The notes: generated by a model not told the origin, from the letters alone. 64,000 nt of DNA from Bacillus sp. S3 (GCF_005154805.1 NZ_CP039727.1:3221501-3285500), one strand, 5' to 3'. Shown: positions 27,232 to 35,952, counted from the first letter of the stretch. Made by a program: numbers and translations.

Positions 27232-30200
27232 TTAATTAGTTGATTCTTTCTTCAGACCTTTTTGGATGTCGATTAAAAGTTCGATGGACACTCCACCTTC
27301 CAAGGCAGAAAGAAAGCCTAGATAGAATTCATCCGCTTGCTCATTTAGTTTCTTCACTACTCGATTGAATTCTTTTGTCAATTCAGCTTCATAATGGGCA
27401 ATTAACCGCCTTGATTCATTTTGCAAATAGTTATCCGCAAGTCCGTTTAAAATCTTATATAGTTCATCACTCATGTATTTCTTTTCATTTTTTTCAAAAA
27501 AAGATTTTGGATTATTAAAATAGGTCATTGCTTTCGCAAATATCTGCTGGTCGGCATCGATAAAGGCAGTTGGAAACTCAATTCTTGAGCTTTTGTCTTT
27601 TTCAAATGCAGAAAAGGAAAGGTCTTCGTTTATTTCTTGCAGATTCCGAATGAATCCTGTTTGATAATCGATTAATAGCTTTCCAATAAAACGGTCGATT
27701 CTGACTGTTGTTGCTCTCATTTCTTGTGCAAAATCAAAGCCCAGGCTTTCGAGAAACTCATCAAGAGCACCATGCAGTGCCTTTTTTAAATTTCGGCCAT
27801 CGTCGCGAAGTGTTGACGGGTTAAAGGCCTCTTTAAAGAAATCGCCAAAACGCAGGAAAACCCTTTGTTTAATATAGAATACTAATTCTTCTGCTTCCAT
27901 TTGCAAACGGCTTTGCAAAGCCTCGGCAGTTTGTTTCTCCGTTAATGCCATGATTTCTGCCTTTTGCTTTTCAATCTCGGTTCTTTTTTGTTCTTTTACT
28001 GATTGATCTTCATTGGAGCTTTGGATAAGCCTGCTCACAAGTTCGTTGACACGGCTCAATTCGTTTTCAGCTGCAGAAATGCTCATTTCTGTTAGGTCAT
28101 TTGAAATGAAGTGATAAAAATTCTCTTCAAACCTGCTCATACCGGAAGCTGCTTCCATTTTGCGATTTAATTTTTCGTTTATTGCGAGCAAACTTGATAA
28201 TGGATATAGATGTGGATTCCTAATTCCATATTTCAATAGCTGCTCTGTAACATACTGAGAAACGGTTTCCTGTTCGTCATTATTTTCCGCAAGATCTATC
28301 GCATTAATAATGAAAAACATTTTATCCATTTGGAATGAATCTTTTACCCGTCCTAACTGAATTAAGAATTCACGGTCCGCTTTTGAAAAAGCATGGTTGT
28401 AATACGTCACAAAGAGAATGGCATCAGAGTTTTTAATATACTCAAAGGCCACACCTGTATGACGGGCATTAATGGAATCGGCTCCCGGGGTATCAACGAG
28501 TGTAATTCCTTTTTGTGTTAGCTCGCAATCATAGTATAGTTCTATCCATTCGACATAACAGGATTTTTCTTCCATCGCGACAAAATCATGAAATTCGTTT
28601 AAATCGGTTTTCTTAATCGTTCCGAGTAATTCGATAAATGCTGTATATCCTTTTTTAAACGCATGCAAAAAGGCAAGGTGTGTTTTTTCTAGTACTCCAT
28701 CCAGACCTTTTTCAAGTAAAATTTGGTCAATTAATTTTGCTGCTGTATTGAAATCACCGGCCCGTAGATCAAAAATTTTCAAGGCTCGGTTGACATCCTC
28801 AAGCATGGTTTCATGGTCCTTAAACTTCACTAGAACGGTTCCATGCGGATATTCAGCCGAAACCGGCTTTATCTTATTGATGGCAGCGGTCGTAGGATTA
28901 GGAGAAACGGGTAATACCTTTTCTCCCATTAGAGCATTCGCAAACGAGGATTTCCCGGCACTGAAAGCGCCAAATAATGCGACCGTAAATCCCTTGTTTT
29001 CCAATCTCTCTGCCTTCTCCTTTAGTTCCTTTGCCAGCTTTTGAAACCCAGGCAGCGGACTGATCAGCTTTGATGCATGAGAAAGCCGCTCAGTCGTATT
29101 CTTCAATCGATCTACACTTTGATTGCTGTCAAGTATTCCAGTTTCCTTAACAGCGGGTACTTCCACTTTTCTTTCTTCAACGGTGAATCCTTGTTCTAGA
29201 GAACTGATTTCACTCGCAGAATTTACAACCTCATATTCTTCCTCTTCTTGAACAAACAGCTTATATGCATCATTCTGGAAATCATAAGACTGCGTAAGAA
29301 GTTCATCAAGTGTTTTTTCACGTAAAGAACCTTTTTGTTCATGCTTTGTTAACTCTTCGAATGCATTTACATATTTTTCGATTTTACTAAATTGCTTTTC
29401 ATATTGTTCCTTTATCTTGACTGATTGATTTTTAACCGCATTTAGAAAGCTGGTTTTAAAATCGGCCAGTTGATTTCTTGCAATTCTTTTAATCCCACCC
29501 GCAACATCCTCAGTATAGTGGAGGACATATTCTCCCGTTACACGTGCCCCTGACTTTACGGTATTTTTCACGAGATCAATGGGGACAGGGATGGAATAAG
29601 CTTGTGCTAAGCCAGTGAGCTCGCTTTGATGAAGATCTGCATTCTTTAAGGTTTGAAGCAGAAATTCTCTCACATGCCACTCAAGCTGTGATTTTGTTTT
29701 TTCAAGAAGATCTTGATAAAAACTCTCTAACCTTTTATTTTTTTCTTCCAAAGTTTTTTGCTTTGCAAACAGGATACCTACTTTAAATTCCGGCTGACAG
29801 GATTCTAAATAGCTTTCTGCTAACTCCCTCGTTTGAAACGGCATAAGATAAGCCGTTTTCATAATTTGAGCTATTTCCTCATCAAATTCTTTTTCCTTGT
29901 CACTCGAACCTACTTTTATCGTCTTCAAAGTAGACGTAAGATCTTCATAGGAAGATAGTAAATCGTGTTTTTCATCTTCTGATAATTCATTTAGCATTTC
30001 AATGATCGGTGCAAGTTCTTCTTCTTCTTCCTGTCTATTTACTTCATTAGCATGATCTTGGACAATTTTTCTTAACGAATGATATATGGATGGAACGAGC
30101 AATTCATCCTTTGCCGCCAATTTTTCTGCAATAAATGCTTGAAGTTGCCGGAATTCATTAAAAGGGTGATTGGTTTGCTTTAAAGACGTATAAAAAATCC

Positions 30201-30906
30201 GTGGAGGCTTTACTCCCCATGAAGCAAACGAATCAATCACACTCTTTTGGAAGTCTAAGAAACTTAATTCCTCATCTTTGTGCTTATCAATTTGGTTAAT
30301 CACCAAATAAACTTCTTTCCCTGCCTCTGTTAATTCTCTAGTAAATAGAAAGTTTAGTTCTGCCTGGACATGATTGTAGTCCATTACGTAAAAAATTAAA
30401 TCAGCCAGATGGATCGCAGATTCCGTTGCGATTCGGTGGGCATCATCGGCAGAATCAATTCCCGGCGTATCCATGATCACGCTATTCGAAGGCAGTCGGG
30501 AGTCACTGTGGCTAATCTCCAATTCCTCAATACTGTCCCCATCTTTACAATAATTTTTTACTAATTCATAATCATATGGAGCTAAATAAAGCCTTGGCTT
30601 TTCATTTTTAAAAAATACTTTTGCATAATCCTCACCGGATTTAACCTTGACTAAATTTGCACTTGTGGGAATCGGACTAGATGGCAGTAGATTTTCCCCT
30701 ACCACTTGATTTATCATCGTTGATTTTCCGGCGGAAAAATGACCGCAAAATGCTATCAGGAATTCGCGAGTCTCCAGCTTTTTCGCAAGCTGCTTTACCT
30801 TTTCTGCCTGTTTTGAATCATTGGATTTTACTAAATACTCATGTATTGAAACAATTTTTTGTTTTAAAGTCTGGATTGTTTCTATCTGCTTGGTTGTTTG
30901 TACCAT
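27232..30906 (-). CDS. dynA: Double dynamin-family GTPase DynA
   Basis: 1224 aa, two fused dynamin-like units. The first P-loop is GHFSAGKST at residues 55-63, with MDTPGIDSADD and NQIDKH as later G motifs; the second is GAFSAGKSS roughly at residue 645, with VDTPGADSINARH and INAIDLAEN. Long helical stalk segments follow each. B. subtilis DynA (1193 aa) tethers and fuses membranes, and protects against pore-forming compounds and phage lysis. AAGGGG precedes the ATG. Confidence 0.95.
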   Translation of the reverse strand: MVQTTKQIETIQTLKQKIVSIHEYLVKSNDSKQAEKVKQLAKKLETREFLIAFCGHFSAGKSTMINQVVGENLLPSSPIPTSANLVKVKSGEDYAKVFFKNEKPRLYLAPYDYELVKNYCKDGDSIEELEISHSDSRLPSNSVIMDTPGIDSADDAHRIATESAIHLADLIFYVMDYNHVQAELNFLFTRELTEAGKEVYLVINQIDKHKDEELSFLDFQKSVIDSFASWGVKPPRIFYTSLKQTNHPFNEFRQLQAFIAEKLAAKDELLVPSIYHSLRKIVQDHANEVNRQEEEEELAPIIEMLNELSEDEKHDLLSSYEDLTSTLKTIKVGSSDKEKEFDEEIAQIMKTAYLMPFQTRELAESYLESCQPEFKVGILFAKQKTLEEKNKRLESFYQDLLEKTKSQLEWHVREFLLQTLKNADLHQSELTGLAQAYSIPVPIDLVKNTVKSGARVTGEYVLHYTEDVAGGIKRIARNQLADFKTSFLNAVKNQSVKIKEQYEKQFSKIEKYVNAFEELTKHEQKGSLREKTLDELLTQSYDFQNDAYKLFVQEEEEYEVVNSASEISSLEQGFTVEERKVEVPAVKETGILDSNQSVDRLKNTTERLSHASKLISPLPGFQKLAKELKEKAERLENKGFTVALFGAFSAGKSSFANALMGEKVLPVSPNPTTAAINKIKPVSAEYPHGTVLVKFKDHETMLEDVNRALKIFDLRAGDFNTAAKLIDQILLEKGLDGVLEKTHLAFLHAFKKGYTAFIELLGTIKKTDLNEFHDFVAMEEKSCYVEWIELYYDCELTQKGITLVDTPGADSINARHTGVAFEYIKNSDAILFVTYYNHAFSKADREFLIQLGRVKDSFQMDKMFFIINAIDLAENNDEQETVSQYVTEQLLKYGIRNPHLYPLSSLLAINEKLNRKMEAASGMSRFEENFYHFISNDLTEMSISAAENELSRVNELVSRLIQSSNEDQSVKEQKRTEIEKQKAEIMALTEKQTAEALQSRLQMEAEELVFYIKQRVFLRFGDFFKEAFNPSTLRDDGRNLKKALHGALDEFLESLGFDFAQEMRATTVRIDRFIGKLLIDYQTGFIRNLQEINEDLSFSAFEKDKSSRIEFPTAFIDADQQIFAKAMTYFNNPKSFFEKNEKKYMSDELYKILNGLADNYLQNESRRLIAHYEAELTKEFNRVVKKLNEQADEFYLGFLSALEGGVSIELLIDIQKGLKKESTN

Positions 30907-31009
30907 TTTTGATTATTCCCCTTAATAACGTTGTAATATTTTTTATTTTATACGATAATTCAAACTTTTCCTATCTTGACACTGATTTTAATAAAAACAA
31001 TTTTCAACA

Positions 31010-31040
31010 CAAAAAGGCCAAGGTTTAATACCTTGGCCAA
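31010..31040 (-). terminator. Terminator of the Fur-controlled small transcript
   Basis: Minus strand: TTGGCCAAGG, 7-base loop, CCTTGGCC, TTTTT. It separates the small ORF from dynA, so the small unit is an independent transcript of about 180 bases. Confidence 0.88.
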
Positions 31041-31056
31041 ATACATAAACAATTCC

Positions 31057-31137
31057 TTATTGAGTGACATTTTTTAAAACGTGCTTCATGACAAATGCAT
31101 AAATAATAATGGTGCCGCCGACAAAAGCAATGGCCAT
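31057..31137 (-). CDS. 26-aa hydrophobic micropeptide, predicted Fur-regulated
   Basis: ATG at 31137, with AAGGAAGGTG ending six bases upstream, and TAA at 31059-31057. The peptide starts MAIAFVGGTIIIYAFVMKHV and ends in a basic-polar tail (LKNVTQ): one predicted membrane helix. It lies in its own transcription unit, with a strong sigma-A promoter, two Fur boxes and a terminator. I know of no described family; it does not resemble the basic proteins FbpA-C. The transcript could also, or instead, act as a small RNA. Confidence 0.6.
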   Translation of the reverse strand: MAIAFVGGTIIIYAFVMKHVLKNVTQ

Positions 31138-31167
31138 ATGTAACACCTTCCTTATCAGACTCGTATA

Positions 31168-31182
31168 TGAGAATGATTTTCA
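31168..31182 (-). promoter_or_regulatory. Fur box (downstream site)
   Basis: TGAGAATGATTTTCA matches the 7-1-7 Fur consensus TGATAATNATTATCA at 12 of 14 specified bases. It lies at about +5 to +19 relative to the predicted start of the small transcript. The extended 19-mer 31169-31187 matches GATAATGATTATCATTATC at 16 of 19. Confidence 0.7.
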
Positions 31183-31193
31183 TTATTAAACTT

Positions 31194-31222
31194 ATTTTAT
31201 CACGAGTGATATTCATTTTCAA
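31194..31222 (-). promoter_or_regulatory. Sigma-A promoter of the 26-codon transcript
   Basis: Minus strand: TTGAAA (31222-31217), 17-base spacer, TAAAAT (31199-31194); predicted start near 31187. Confidence 0.75.
31207..31221 (-). promoter_or_regulatory. Fur box (upstream site overlapping the -35)
   Basis: TGATATTCATTTTCA matches the Fur 7-1-7 consensus at 12 of 14 specified bases and covers the -35 hexamer. Together with the site at 31168-31182 it brackets the promoter. Confidence 0.65.
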
Positions 31223-31245
31223 CAGTCCCATTAATACTGTCACAT

Positions 31246-31815
31246 TTATTTAATAATTTTGGGGAGAAAGCGATGGCAGTCCTGAAAAGCAGCATTATAC
31301 TCTGTTAATGTACTAAGCGCCTTCTCTTCCTCAGGGATTCGGATCATTAACATGATGATATTTAAAAGTGTGAATAAAAAGGCTGTATAAAAGGCATTAA
31401 ACAAGACGGGAACCAACACCAGTTCAATCGCTACCACAAAATAATTCGGATGCTTTAAAAATCGGTACGGCCCTTTTCTAATAATTTTTGCTCCTGCTAA
31501 GACTAGAATTTTTGTGTTCCAATACTTTCCTAGAGAAACGATTGCCCAGATTCTCATGGTCTGAGCAAGACAAAATAAACAAATAACAATTGGCCATACT
31601 GGGAATAGACCTCGATTCAACACTATCTTTTCCGTAATGAATACGAGAAAAAATAGTACATGCAGCGTGACCATATACTTATAATGCTTTTCACCAAACT
31701 CCACTGCTCCCTGACGCTTCATCCATTTTTCATTGCCTTTGGCAATAATTAATTCCACGATACGCTGCATGATGACAACACTTAGCAGAATGATAAATGG
31801 ACCAATATCCCTCAT
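31246..31815 (-). CDS. bpsB: Isoprenylcysteine carboxyl methyltransferase-family protein, alkylpyrone methyltransferase (BpsB/YpbQ)
   Basis: 189 aa from ATG 31815, which overlaps the bpsA stop (TAATG), with AGGTGG just upstream; an earlier in-frame GTG is part of that RBS. About five membrane segments; the ICMT-type motif is GPYRFLKHPNYFVVAIELV and RIPEEEKAL near the C-terminus. In B. subtilis, BpsB methylates the alkylpyrones made by BpsA. Confidence 0.88.
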   Translation of the reverse strand: MRDIGPFIILLSVVIMQRIVELIIAKGNEKWMKRQGAVEFGEKHYKYMVTLHVLFFLVFITEKIVLNRGLFPVWPIVICLFCLAQTMRIWAIVSLGKYWNTKILVLAGAKIIRKGPYRFLKHPNYFVVAIELVLVPVLFNAFYTAFLFTLLNIIMLMIRIPEEEKALSTLTEYNAAFQDCHRFLPKIIK

Positions 31816-32903
31816 TATTTCCACCTCAACAAGAGTAATTCGGAGCTAAATCCTGGCCCTAGTGCCGTCCCCAGACCAATTGTATTATTCGGAATATCCA
31901 TCTCCATATATCGTCTTAACACATAAAGAATTGTTGCTGATGACATATTTCCAAATTGTTTTAAAACCTCTAATGATATCTCATTCATTGAAGAAGGAAT
32001 ATCCAATGATCTCACATATGCATCCAAGACCTTCTTTCCACCAGGGTGAGCAATGAAACAATCGATTTGTTCAAGTTTCAGCTTGTAATCCGCTAAAAAA
32101 CCCATAACATTTGGCTTAAGCCACCCCTCGACAATATGAGGGATATCACGGGAAAAGATCACGAATAATCCTGTGTTCCTTAATTCCCAGCCCATCACAT
32201 CCAAGGAATCAGGCATAAGTGTTGATTGGGTAGCAATGATTTCAGGACTTGTATTTTTTTTGCTTAACGTCTCTATTCTTACCTCATCACCAATAACCAA
32301 TGCACAGGCAATCCCATCGGCAAAAAGCGAGGTTCCAATTAAATTACTTTTTGACAGGTCATTCTTCTGAAACGTTAAACTGCACAGTTCAATGGAAAGG
32401 ACGATCACTTTTGCCTGTGGAAATGCTAAGCAATATTCATGTGCCCTCGATAAGCCGGCCGCCCCGCCGGCACAGCCAAGTCCCCATATCGGCACCCGTT
32501 TTGTATGCGGGTTAAATGCTAATTGATTCATGATTCTTGCTTCAATACTGGGGGTTGAAATACCTGTTGATGAAATGAAAAATATAGCGTCAATCTCTTC
32601 TAATGGAATATTCTTCTTCAGGAAGTCAGGATTGTTTAAACACTTCACTATTGCTTCTGTTCCATACGTCACCGCGGCCTCAATGTAGGCTTTATTCCTC
32701 TCTTCAAATGAATGATCTTCTTTAAACCATTCTATATTTTTGACAAAATGCCTTTTTTCAATTTGTCCATTCTGAAAGGCTTTCAACAGTCTATCAATAT
32801 CTTTAAATGAGCCAGCAAAAAGTTCTTTTGCAAACTCCGATGCTTGTCCCTGGGTAATGGCAAATGGGGGAATAACCTCCGAAACGGAAATAACAGCTGG
32901 CAT
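31815..32903 (-). CDS. bpsA: Type III polyketide synthase (BpsA)
   Basis: 362 aa from ATG 32903 with AAAGGAGA upstream. It is a chalcone-synthase-like fold: catalytic Cys in WGLGCAGGAAGLSRAHEY, His in CFIAHPGGKKVLDAY, Asn in FGNMSSATILYVL. The B. subtilis homologue converts fatty acyl-CoA and malonyl-CoA to triketide pyrones. It is translationally coupled to bpsB. Confidence 0.93.
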   Translation of the reverse strand: MPAVISVSEVIPPFAITQGQASEFAKELFAGSFKDIDRLLKAFQNGQIEKRHFVKNIEWFKEDHSFEERNKAYIEAAVTYGTEAIVKCLNNPDFLKKNIPLEEIDAIFFISSTGISTPSIEARIMNQLAFNPHTKRVPIWGLGCAGGAAGLSRAHEYCLAFPQAKVIVLSIELCSLTFQKNDLSKSNLIGTSLFADGIACALVIGDEVRIETLSKKNTSPEIIATQSTLMPDSLDVMGWELRNTGLFVIFSRDIPHIVEGWLKPNVMGFLADYKLKLEQIDCFIAHPGGKKVLDAYVRSLDIPSSMNEISLEVLKQFGNMSSATILYVLRRYMEMDIPNNTIGLGTALGPGFSSELLLLRWK

Positions 32904-32981
32904 AATCAATCTCCTTTGATATAGATAAGGGTATTTTTTCCAATCATTAAAGAATTATTCCAGCATTTAACCTGTTGAAGC

Positions 32982-33013
32982 GCAAAAAAAAGCCTCCCTA
33001 TAATGGGAAGCAA
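32982..33013 (-). terminator. Terminator of the 41-aa zinc-ribbon gene
   Basis: Minus strand GCTTCCC / GGGAGGC (one G-U) around ATTATA, followed by eight T. Confidence 0.75.
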
Positions 33014-33093
33014 ACGTTTTGAAGGTTGTTGTTGTGCTCCTAAATTATATCGCGGATTAACATTTTCATCATTACATAAACATTTCCAATTTT

Positions 33094-33219
33094 TCATTGT
33101 TTTTCAGATTGTTTTTGAACTTCAATCTTAATTTTATTACTTGCCAATAATCCACAAACTTTGCAATATTCCACTTTATTATATAAAAGACGACATTGTT
33201 CACAGTAGTATTTTTCCAA
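33094..33219 (-). CDS. Small zinc-ribbon protein (41 aa)
   Basis: TTG start at 33219. Two CxxC knuckles, YYCEQCRLLYNKVEYCKVCG, fill the N-terminal half and a basic-polar tail follows. The upstream RBS is weak (GAGTGAT). It has its own terminator. The Cys4 pattern and coding quality support it; the function is unknown. It lies between bpsA and the ba3 oxidase operon and is divergent from the latter. Confidence 0.6.
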   Translation of the reverse strand: MEKYYCEQCRLLYNKVEYCKVCGLLASNKIKIEVQKQSEKQ

Positions 33220-33567
33220 TTCAGATCACTCGCTTCCTATGAAATCAAGACGTTTAGTTTTATCATATTTTTAAATAATTGCAGTGTGACTTCTTTCTCA
33301 AACCAAATCATTTTTTTGTTTGTGAAACAATAATCAATTACTTTTATCACAGGAATGGTGTGATAGTTCACATTTTATTCACATTTCCACCCACGCGATT
33401 GTGATATAAATCACTGTTATACCAAGTTTTTAACATTAACATAGTAGATATCTAAGGAATGAACAATTTGTGAACTCCGAAATTTCATCTTTTACTTTCA
33501 CAAATGTTTTGTATTATGAAAGAGAACTTATTTAATTAACCTAATTTTCTGAGGGGAGTGCAAAGGG
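33220..33567. other. Regulatory intergenic region before the ba3 oxidase genes
   Basis: No gene is seen in this 348-base A/T-rich stretch. It contains several TGTGA and TCACA half-sites, a TGTGA-N4-TCACA dyad at 33359-33372, and one good Crp/Fnr site at 33400-33415. A second possible -10 (TATTAT, 33512-33517) lies nearer the gene. Confidence 0.6.
33400..33415 (+). promoter_or_regulatory. Crp/Fnr-type site before the ba3 oxidase operon
   Basis: TGTGA-TATAAA-TCACT, 9 of 10 consensus bases. A -10-like TAACAT at 33437-33442 would put the site centre at -41.5, the class II activator position. Confidence 0.55.
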
Positions 33568-33717
33568 ATGGCGAAAGCGGGACTAAAAACAAATCAAAAA
33601 ACTGAAGTAGAAGACAGCTCTTCGCTTAAGGGGACAATGGCATCCGTTTTCTTATTAGGAGCATTTATAATTGTCACCTGGGTTAGTGTTTACTATCTAT
33701 TCGTAGACCGTTTTTAA
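33568..33717 (+). CDS. Cytochrome c oxidase subunit IIa-like (ba3 type)
   Basis: 49 aa with one C-terminal membrane helix (ASVFLLGAFIIVTWVSVYYL). GGGGAG and AAAGGG precede the ATG. Its size and place directly before subunits II and I match the one-helix subunit IIa of ba3 oxidases. Below common ORF cut-offs. Confidence 0.82.
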   Translation: MAKAGLKTNQKTEVEDSSSLKGTMASVFLLGAFIIVTWVSVYYLFVDRF

Positions 33718-33738
33718 TGATTGAAGGGGGAAAACATT

Positions 33739-34215
33739 ATGCACATGCATAAACTTGAAAAGATTTGGCTGACTTTTGGTATTAGCTGTCTAGTCATTTT
33801 TTTAACAGTAGTAGGTGTCAGCGCTTTCTATCTTGGCAACAAACCGCCAAGCTGTTTAACAACTATTGATCCTGAGCAAGTTGATCAAACAAAACCATTT
33901 GATAAGCCAGGCCTTCATAAGGTTGATGGAAAAGAATGGGACTATGAATTGGTTTATGTCGCATCTGCCTTCTCTTACAATCCGGCGAAGGTGGAGGTGC
34001 CGCTTGGTGCAAAAGTAAAAGTTATTGCGACAACAAAAGATGTTATTCACGGTTTCGAAGTGGCTGGGACTAATATTAATATGATGCTGGAACCTGGTTA
34101 TGTCAGCGAATATACAACAACTTTTGACAAGACAGGCGAATATTTAATTGTTTGTAATGAATATTGTGGTGCCGGGCACCATTTAATGAGTTCGATGATT
34201 GAGGTGGTAAAATAA
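33739..34215 (+). CDS. Cytochrome c oxidase subunit II, ba3 type
   Basis: 158 aa from ATG 33739 (AAGGGGGA upstream). One N-terminal membrane anchor followed by a cupredoxin domain with the CuA ligands in CNEYCGAGHHLMSSM and a distal His in KDVIHGFEVAG. It is short, as is typical of ba3/B-family subunit II. It accepts electrons from cytochrome c on the outer face. The stop overlaps the subunit I start. Confidence 0.93.
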   Translation: MHMHKLEKIWLTFGISCLVIFLTVVGVSAFYLGNKPPSCLTTIDPEQVDQTKPFDKPGLHKVDGKEWDYELVYVASAFSYNPAKVEVPLGAKVKVIATTKDVIHGFEVAGTNINMMLEPGYVSEYTTTFDKTGEYLIVCNEYCGAGHHLMSSMIEVVK

Positions 34216-35882
34216 TGGTTAACGGTGCAGCAGCAAAAGTAAAAGTTGACCCTCGTGATGCAAAGCTTTCAATGGCACACTTCTTTGTTGCCTTTTCCGC
34301 TCTTGCTCTTGGCGGATTAATGGGATTATTGCAAACCCTTGTCCGTTCCGGTAAATGGGAACTGCCATGGGGCATTGATTATTACCAAATCTTAACGGTC
34401 CATGGTGTCCTAATGGGTCTTGTATTAACAACTTTCTTTATTATGGGATTTCAATATGCTGCCGTAAGCAGAACAACCGGCGGACATTCGAACGCTGCAA
34501 GACGCGCTGGCTGGATTGGCTTTTGGGTCATGTTAATCGGTACCTTAATGGCAGCTACAATGGTTCTGCTTAAGGAAGCATCTGTTCTATATACCTTCTA
34601 TGCGCCACTTAAAGCACATTGGATTTTTTACTTAGGATTAACTTTTGTCGTGATCGGCAGCTGGGTTGATGGTGCAGCTCAAATTATGACTTATGCAAGA
34701 TGGCGTAAGAACAACCCTGGCCAGCCTAGCCCACTACTAAGCTTTATGGCAGTAATCAATACTGTGATGTGGATTGTTGCGACGCTAGGTGTTGCGGCAA
34801 CCGTCTTATTCCAATTACTTCCTTGGTCACTTGGATTAGTGGATACTGTTGATGTGCTAGTCAGCCGTACATTGTTCTGGTATTTTGGTCACCCTTTAGT
34901 TTATTTCTGGCTGTTACCTGCGTATATGTGCTGGTATGCAATTATTCCAAAAATTATTGGCGGAAAAATTTTCTCAGATTCGTTAGCACGGTTGTCCTTT
35001 ATTTTATTCTTGCTATTCTCTATACCGGTAGGTTTTCACCATCAATTAACTGAGCCTGGAATTGATCCTGCTTGGAAGTTTTTCCAAGTTATCCTTACTT
35101 TTATGGTTGTTATTCCTTCACTAATGACTGCCTTCTCTCTATTCGCTACATTTGAGAGATATGGCCGCAGTAGGGGTGCGACAGGTTTGTTCGGCTGGTT
35201 TAAAGTACTGCCTTGGGGTGATGCCCGCTTTACTGTTCCATTTATCGGTATGGCTTCCTTTATCCCTGCCGGCGCGGGCGGGATTATCAATGCTTCAAAC
35301 CAAATGGACCAGGTCGTGCATAACACCATTTGGGTAACTGGCCACTTCCATTTAACAGCAGCAACATCTGTTGTCTTAACGTTCTTTGGAATTTCTTATT
35401 GGTTAGTACCGCATTTAACTGGACGAAAGTTAACAAAAGCAATGAATAAGTTAGGAATCATCCAAGCATGGGTTTGGTTTATCGGTATGGCTTTCATGTC
35501 TGGTGCGATGCATATCCAAGGATTACTTGGCGGTCCAAGACGTTCTGCCTTCTCTACTTACGGCGGTGCTAAACAAGCGATGGATTGGATTCCCTATCAA
35601 ATCGCTCAGGCAGTTGGCGGAACCATTCTTTTCTTAGGAATAATTTTAGTCATCATCATCTTTGTGAACCTTGCTTTCTTTGCTCCTAAGGGGGAAGAAG
35701 AATTTCCAGTTGCAGAAGCAGAAAATCTTTCAGAAAAAGCTCCAATGGTATTTGAAAACTGGAAATTATGGCTTGGAATCACAGCAGCTTTAATTTTATT
35801 TGCTTACACGATTCCATTCATCGATATCATTCAAAATGCACCACCCGGATCAAAAGGATTCCAGACATGGAGTAAGTGGTAA
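34215..35882 (+). CDS. Cytochrome c oxidase subunit I, ba3 type
   Basis: 555 aa, about 13 membrane helices. Heme and CuB ligands: TVHGVLMG, FGHPLVYFWLLP (His with cross-linked Tyr), FHHQLTEPG and VTGHFHLTAAT. The sequence lacks an A-family D-channel signature and resembles B-family ba3 oxidases, which have high oxygen affinity. It is the last gene of a three-gene operon ending at a strong terminator. Confidence 0.94.
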   Translation: MVNGAAAKVKVDPRDAKLSMAHFFVAFSALALGGLMGLLQTLVRSGKWELPWGIDYYQILTVHGVLMGLVLTTFFIMGFQYAAVSRTTGGHSNAARRAGWIGFWVMLIGTLMAATMVLLKEASVLYTFYAPLKAHWIFYLGLTFVVIGSWVDGAAQIMTYARWRKNNPGQPSPLLSFMAVINTVMWIVATLGVAATVLFQLLPWSLGLVDTVDVLVSRTLFWYFGHPLVYFWLLPAYMCWYAIIPKIIGGKIFSDSLARLSFILFLLFSIPVGFHHQLTEPGIDPAWKFFQVILTFMVVIPSLMTAFSLFATFERYGRSRGATGLFGWFKVLPWGDARFTVPFIGMASFIPAGAGGIINASNQMDQVVHNTIWVTGHFHLTAATSVVLTFFGISYWLVPHLTGRKLTKAMNKLGIIQAWVWFIGMAFMSGAMHIQGLLGGPRRSAFSTYGGAKQAMDWIPYQIAQAVGGTILFLGIILVIIIFVNLAFFAPKGEEEFPVAEAENLSEKAPMVFENWKLWLGITAALILFAYTIPFIDIIQNAPPGSKGFQTWSKW

Positions 35883-35884
35883 AA

Positions 35885-35914
35885 AGAAACGCGCAAGCGC
35901 GCTGGAGCTAGACA
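35885..35914 (+). repeat. Possible extragenic repeat element fragment
   Basis: The GCGC-rich stretch AACGCGCAAGCGCGCTGGAG followed by CTAGACAC sits between the oxidase stop and its terminator. Similar 'GCGCTGGAGCTAGACA' strings recur between genes in many bacilli; I see only this copy here. Confidence 0.35.
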
Positions 35915-35916
35915 CT

Positions 35917-35952
35917 AAAAAGGCTTCAATCTTCTAGATTGAAGCCTTTTCT
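35917..35952. terminator. Bidirectional terminator between the ba3 operon and the EamA gene
   Basis: AAAAGGCTTCAATCT pairs with AGATTGAAGCCTTTT (15 bp, loop TCT). Confidence 0.9.

Noticed and set aside
31025..31243. 72-aa minus-strand ORF over the Fur region
   Set aside because: It starts inside the -35/Fur region without an RBS; the 26-codon frame with a strong RBS explains the locus better.
32906..33097. 63-aa minus-strand ORF upstream of bpsA
   Set aside because: It spans a clear terminator hairpin and lacks a ribosome binding site.
33359..33372. TGTGA-N4-TCACA dyad
   Set aside because: The spacing is four instead of six bases, so I do not call it a Crp/Fnr operator on its own.
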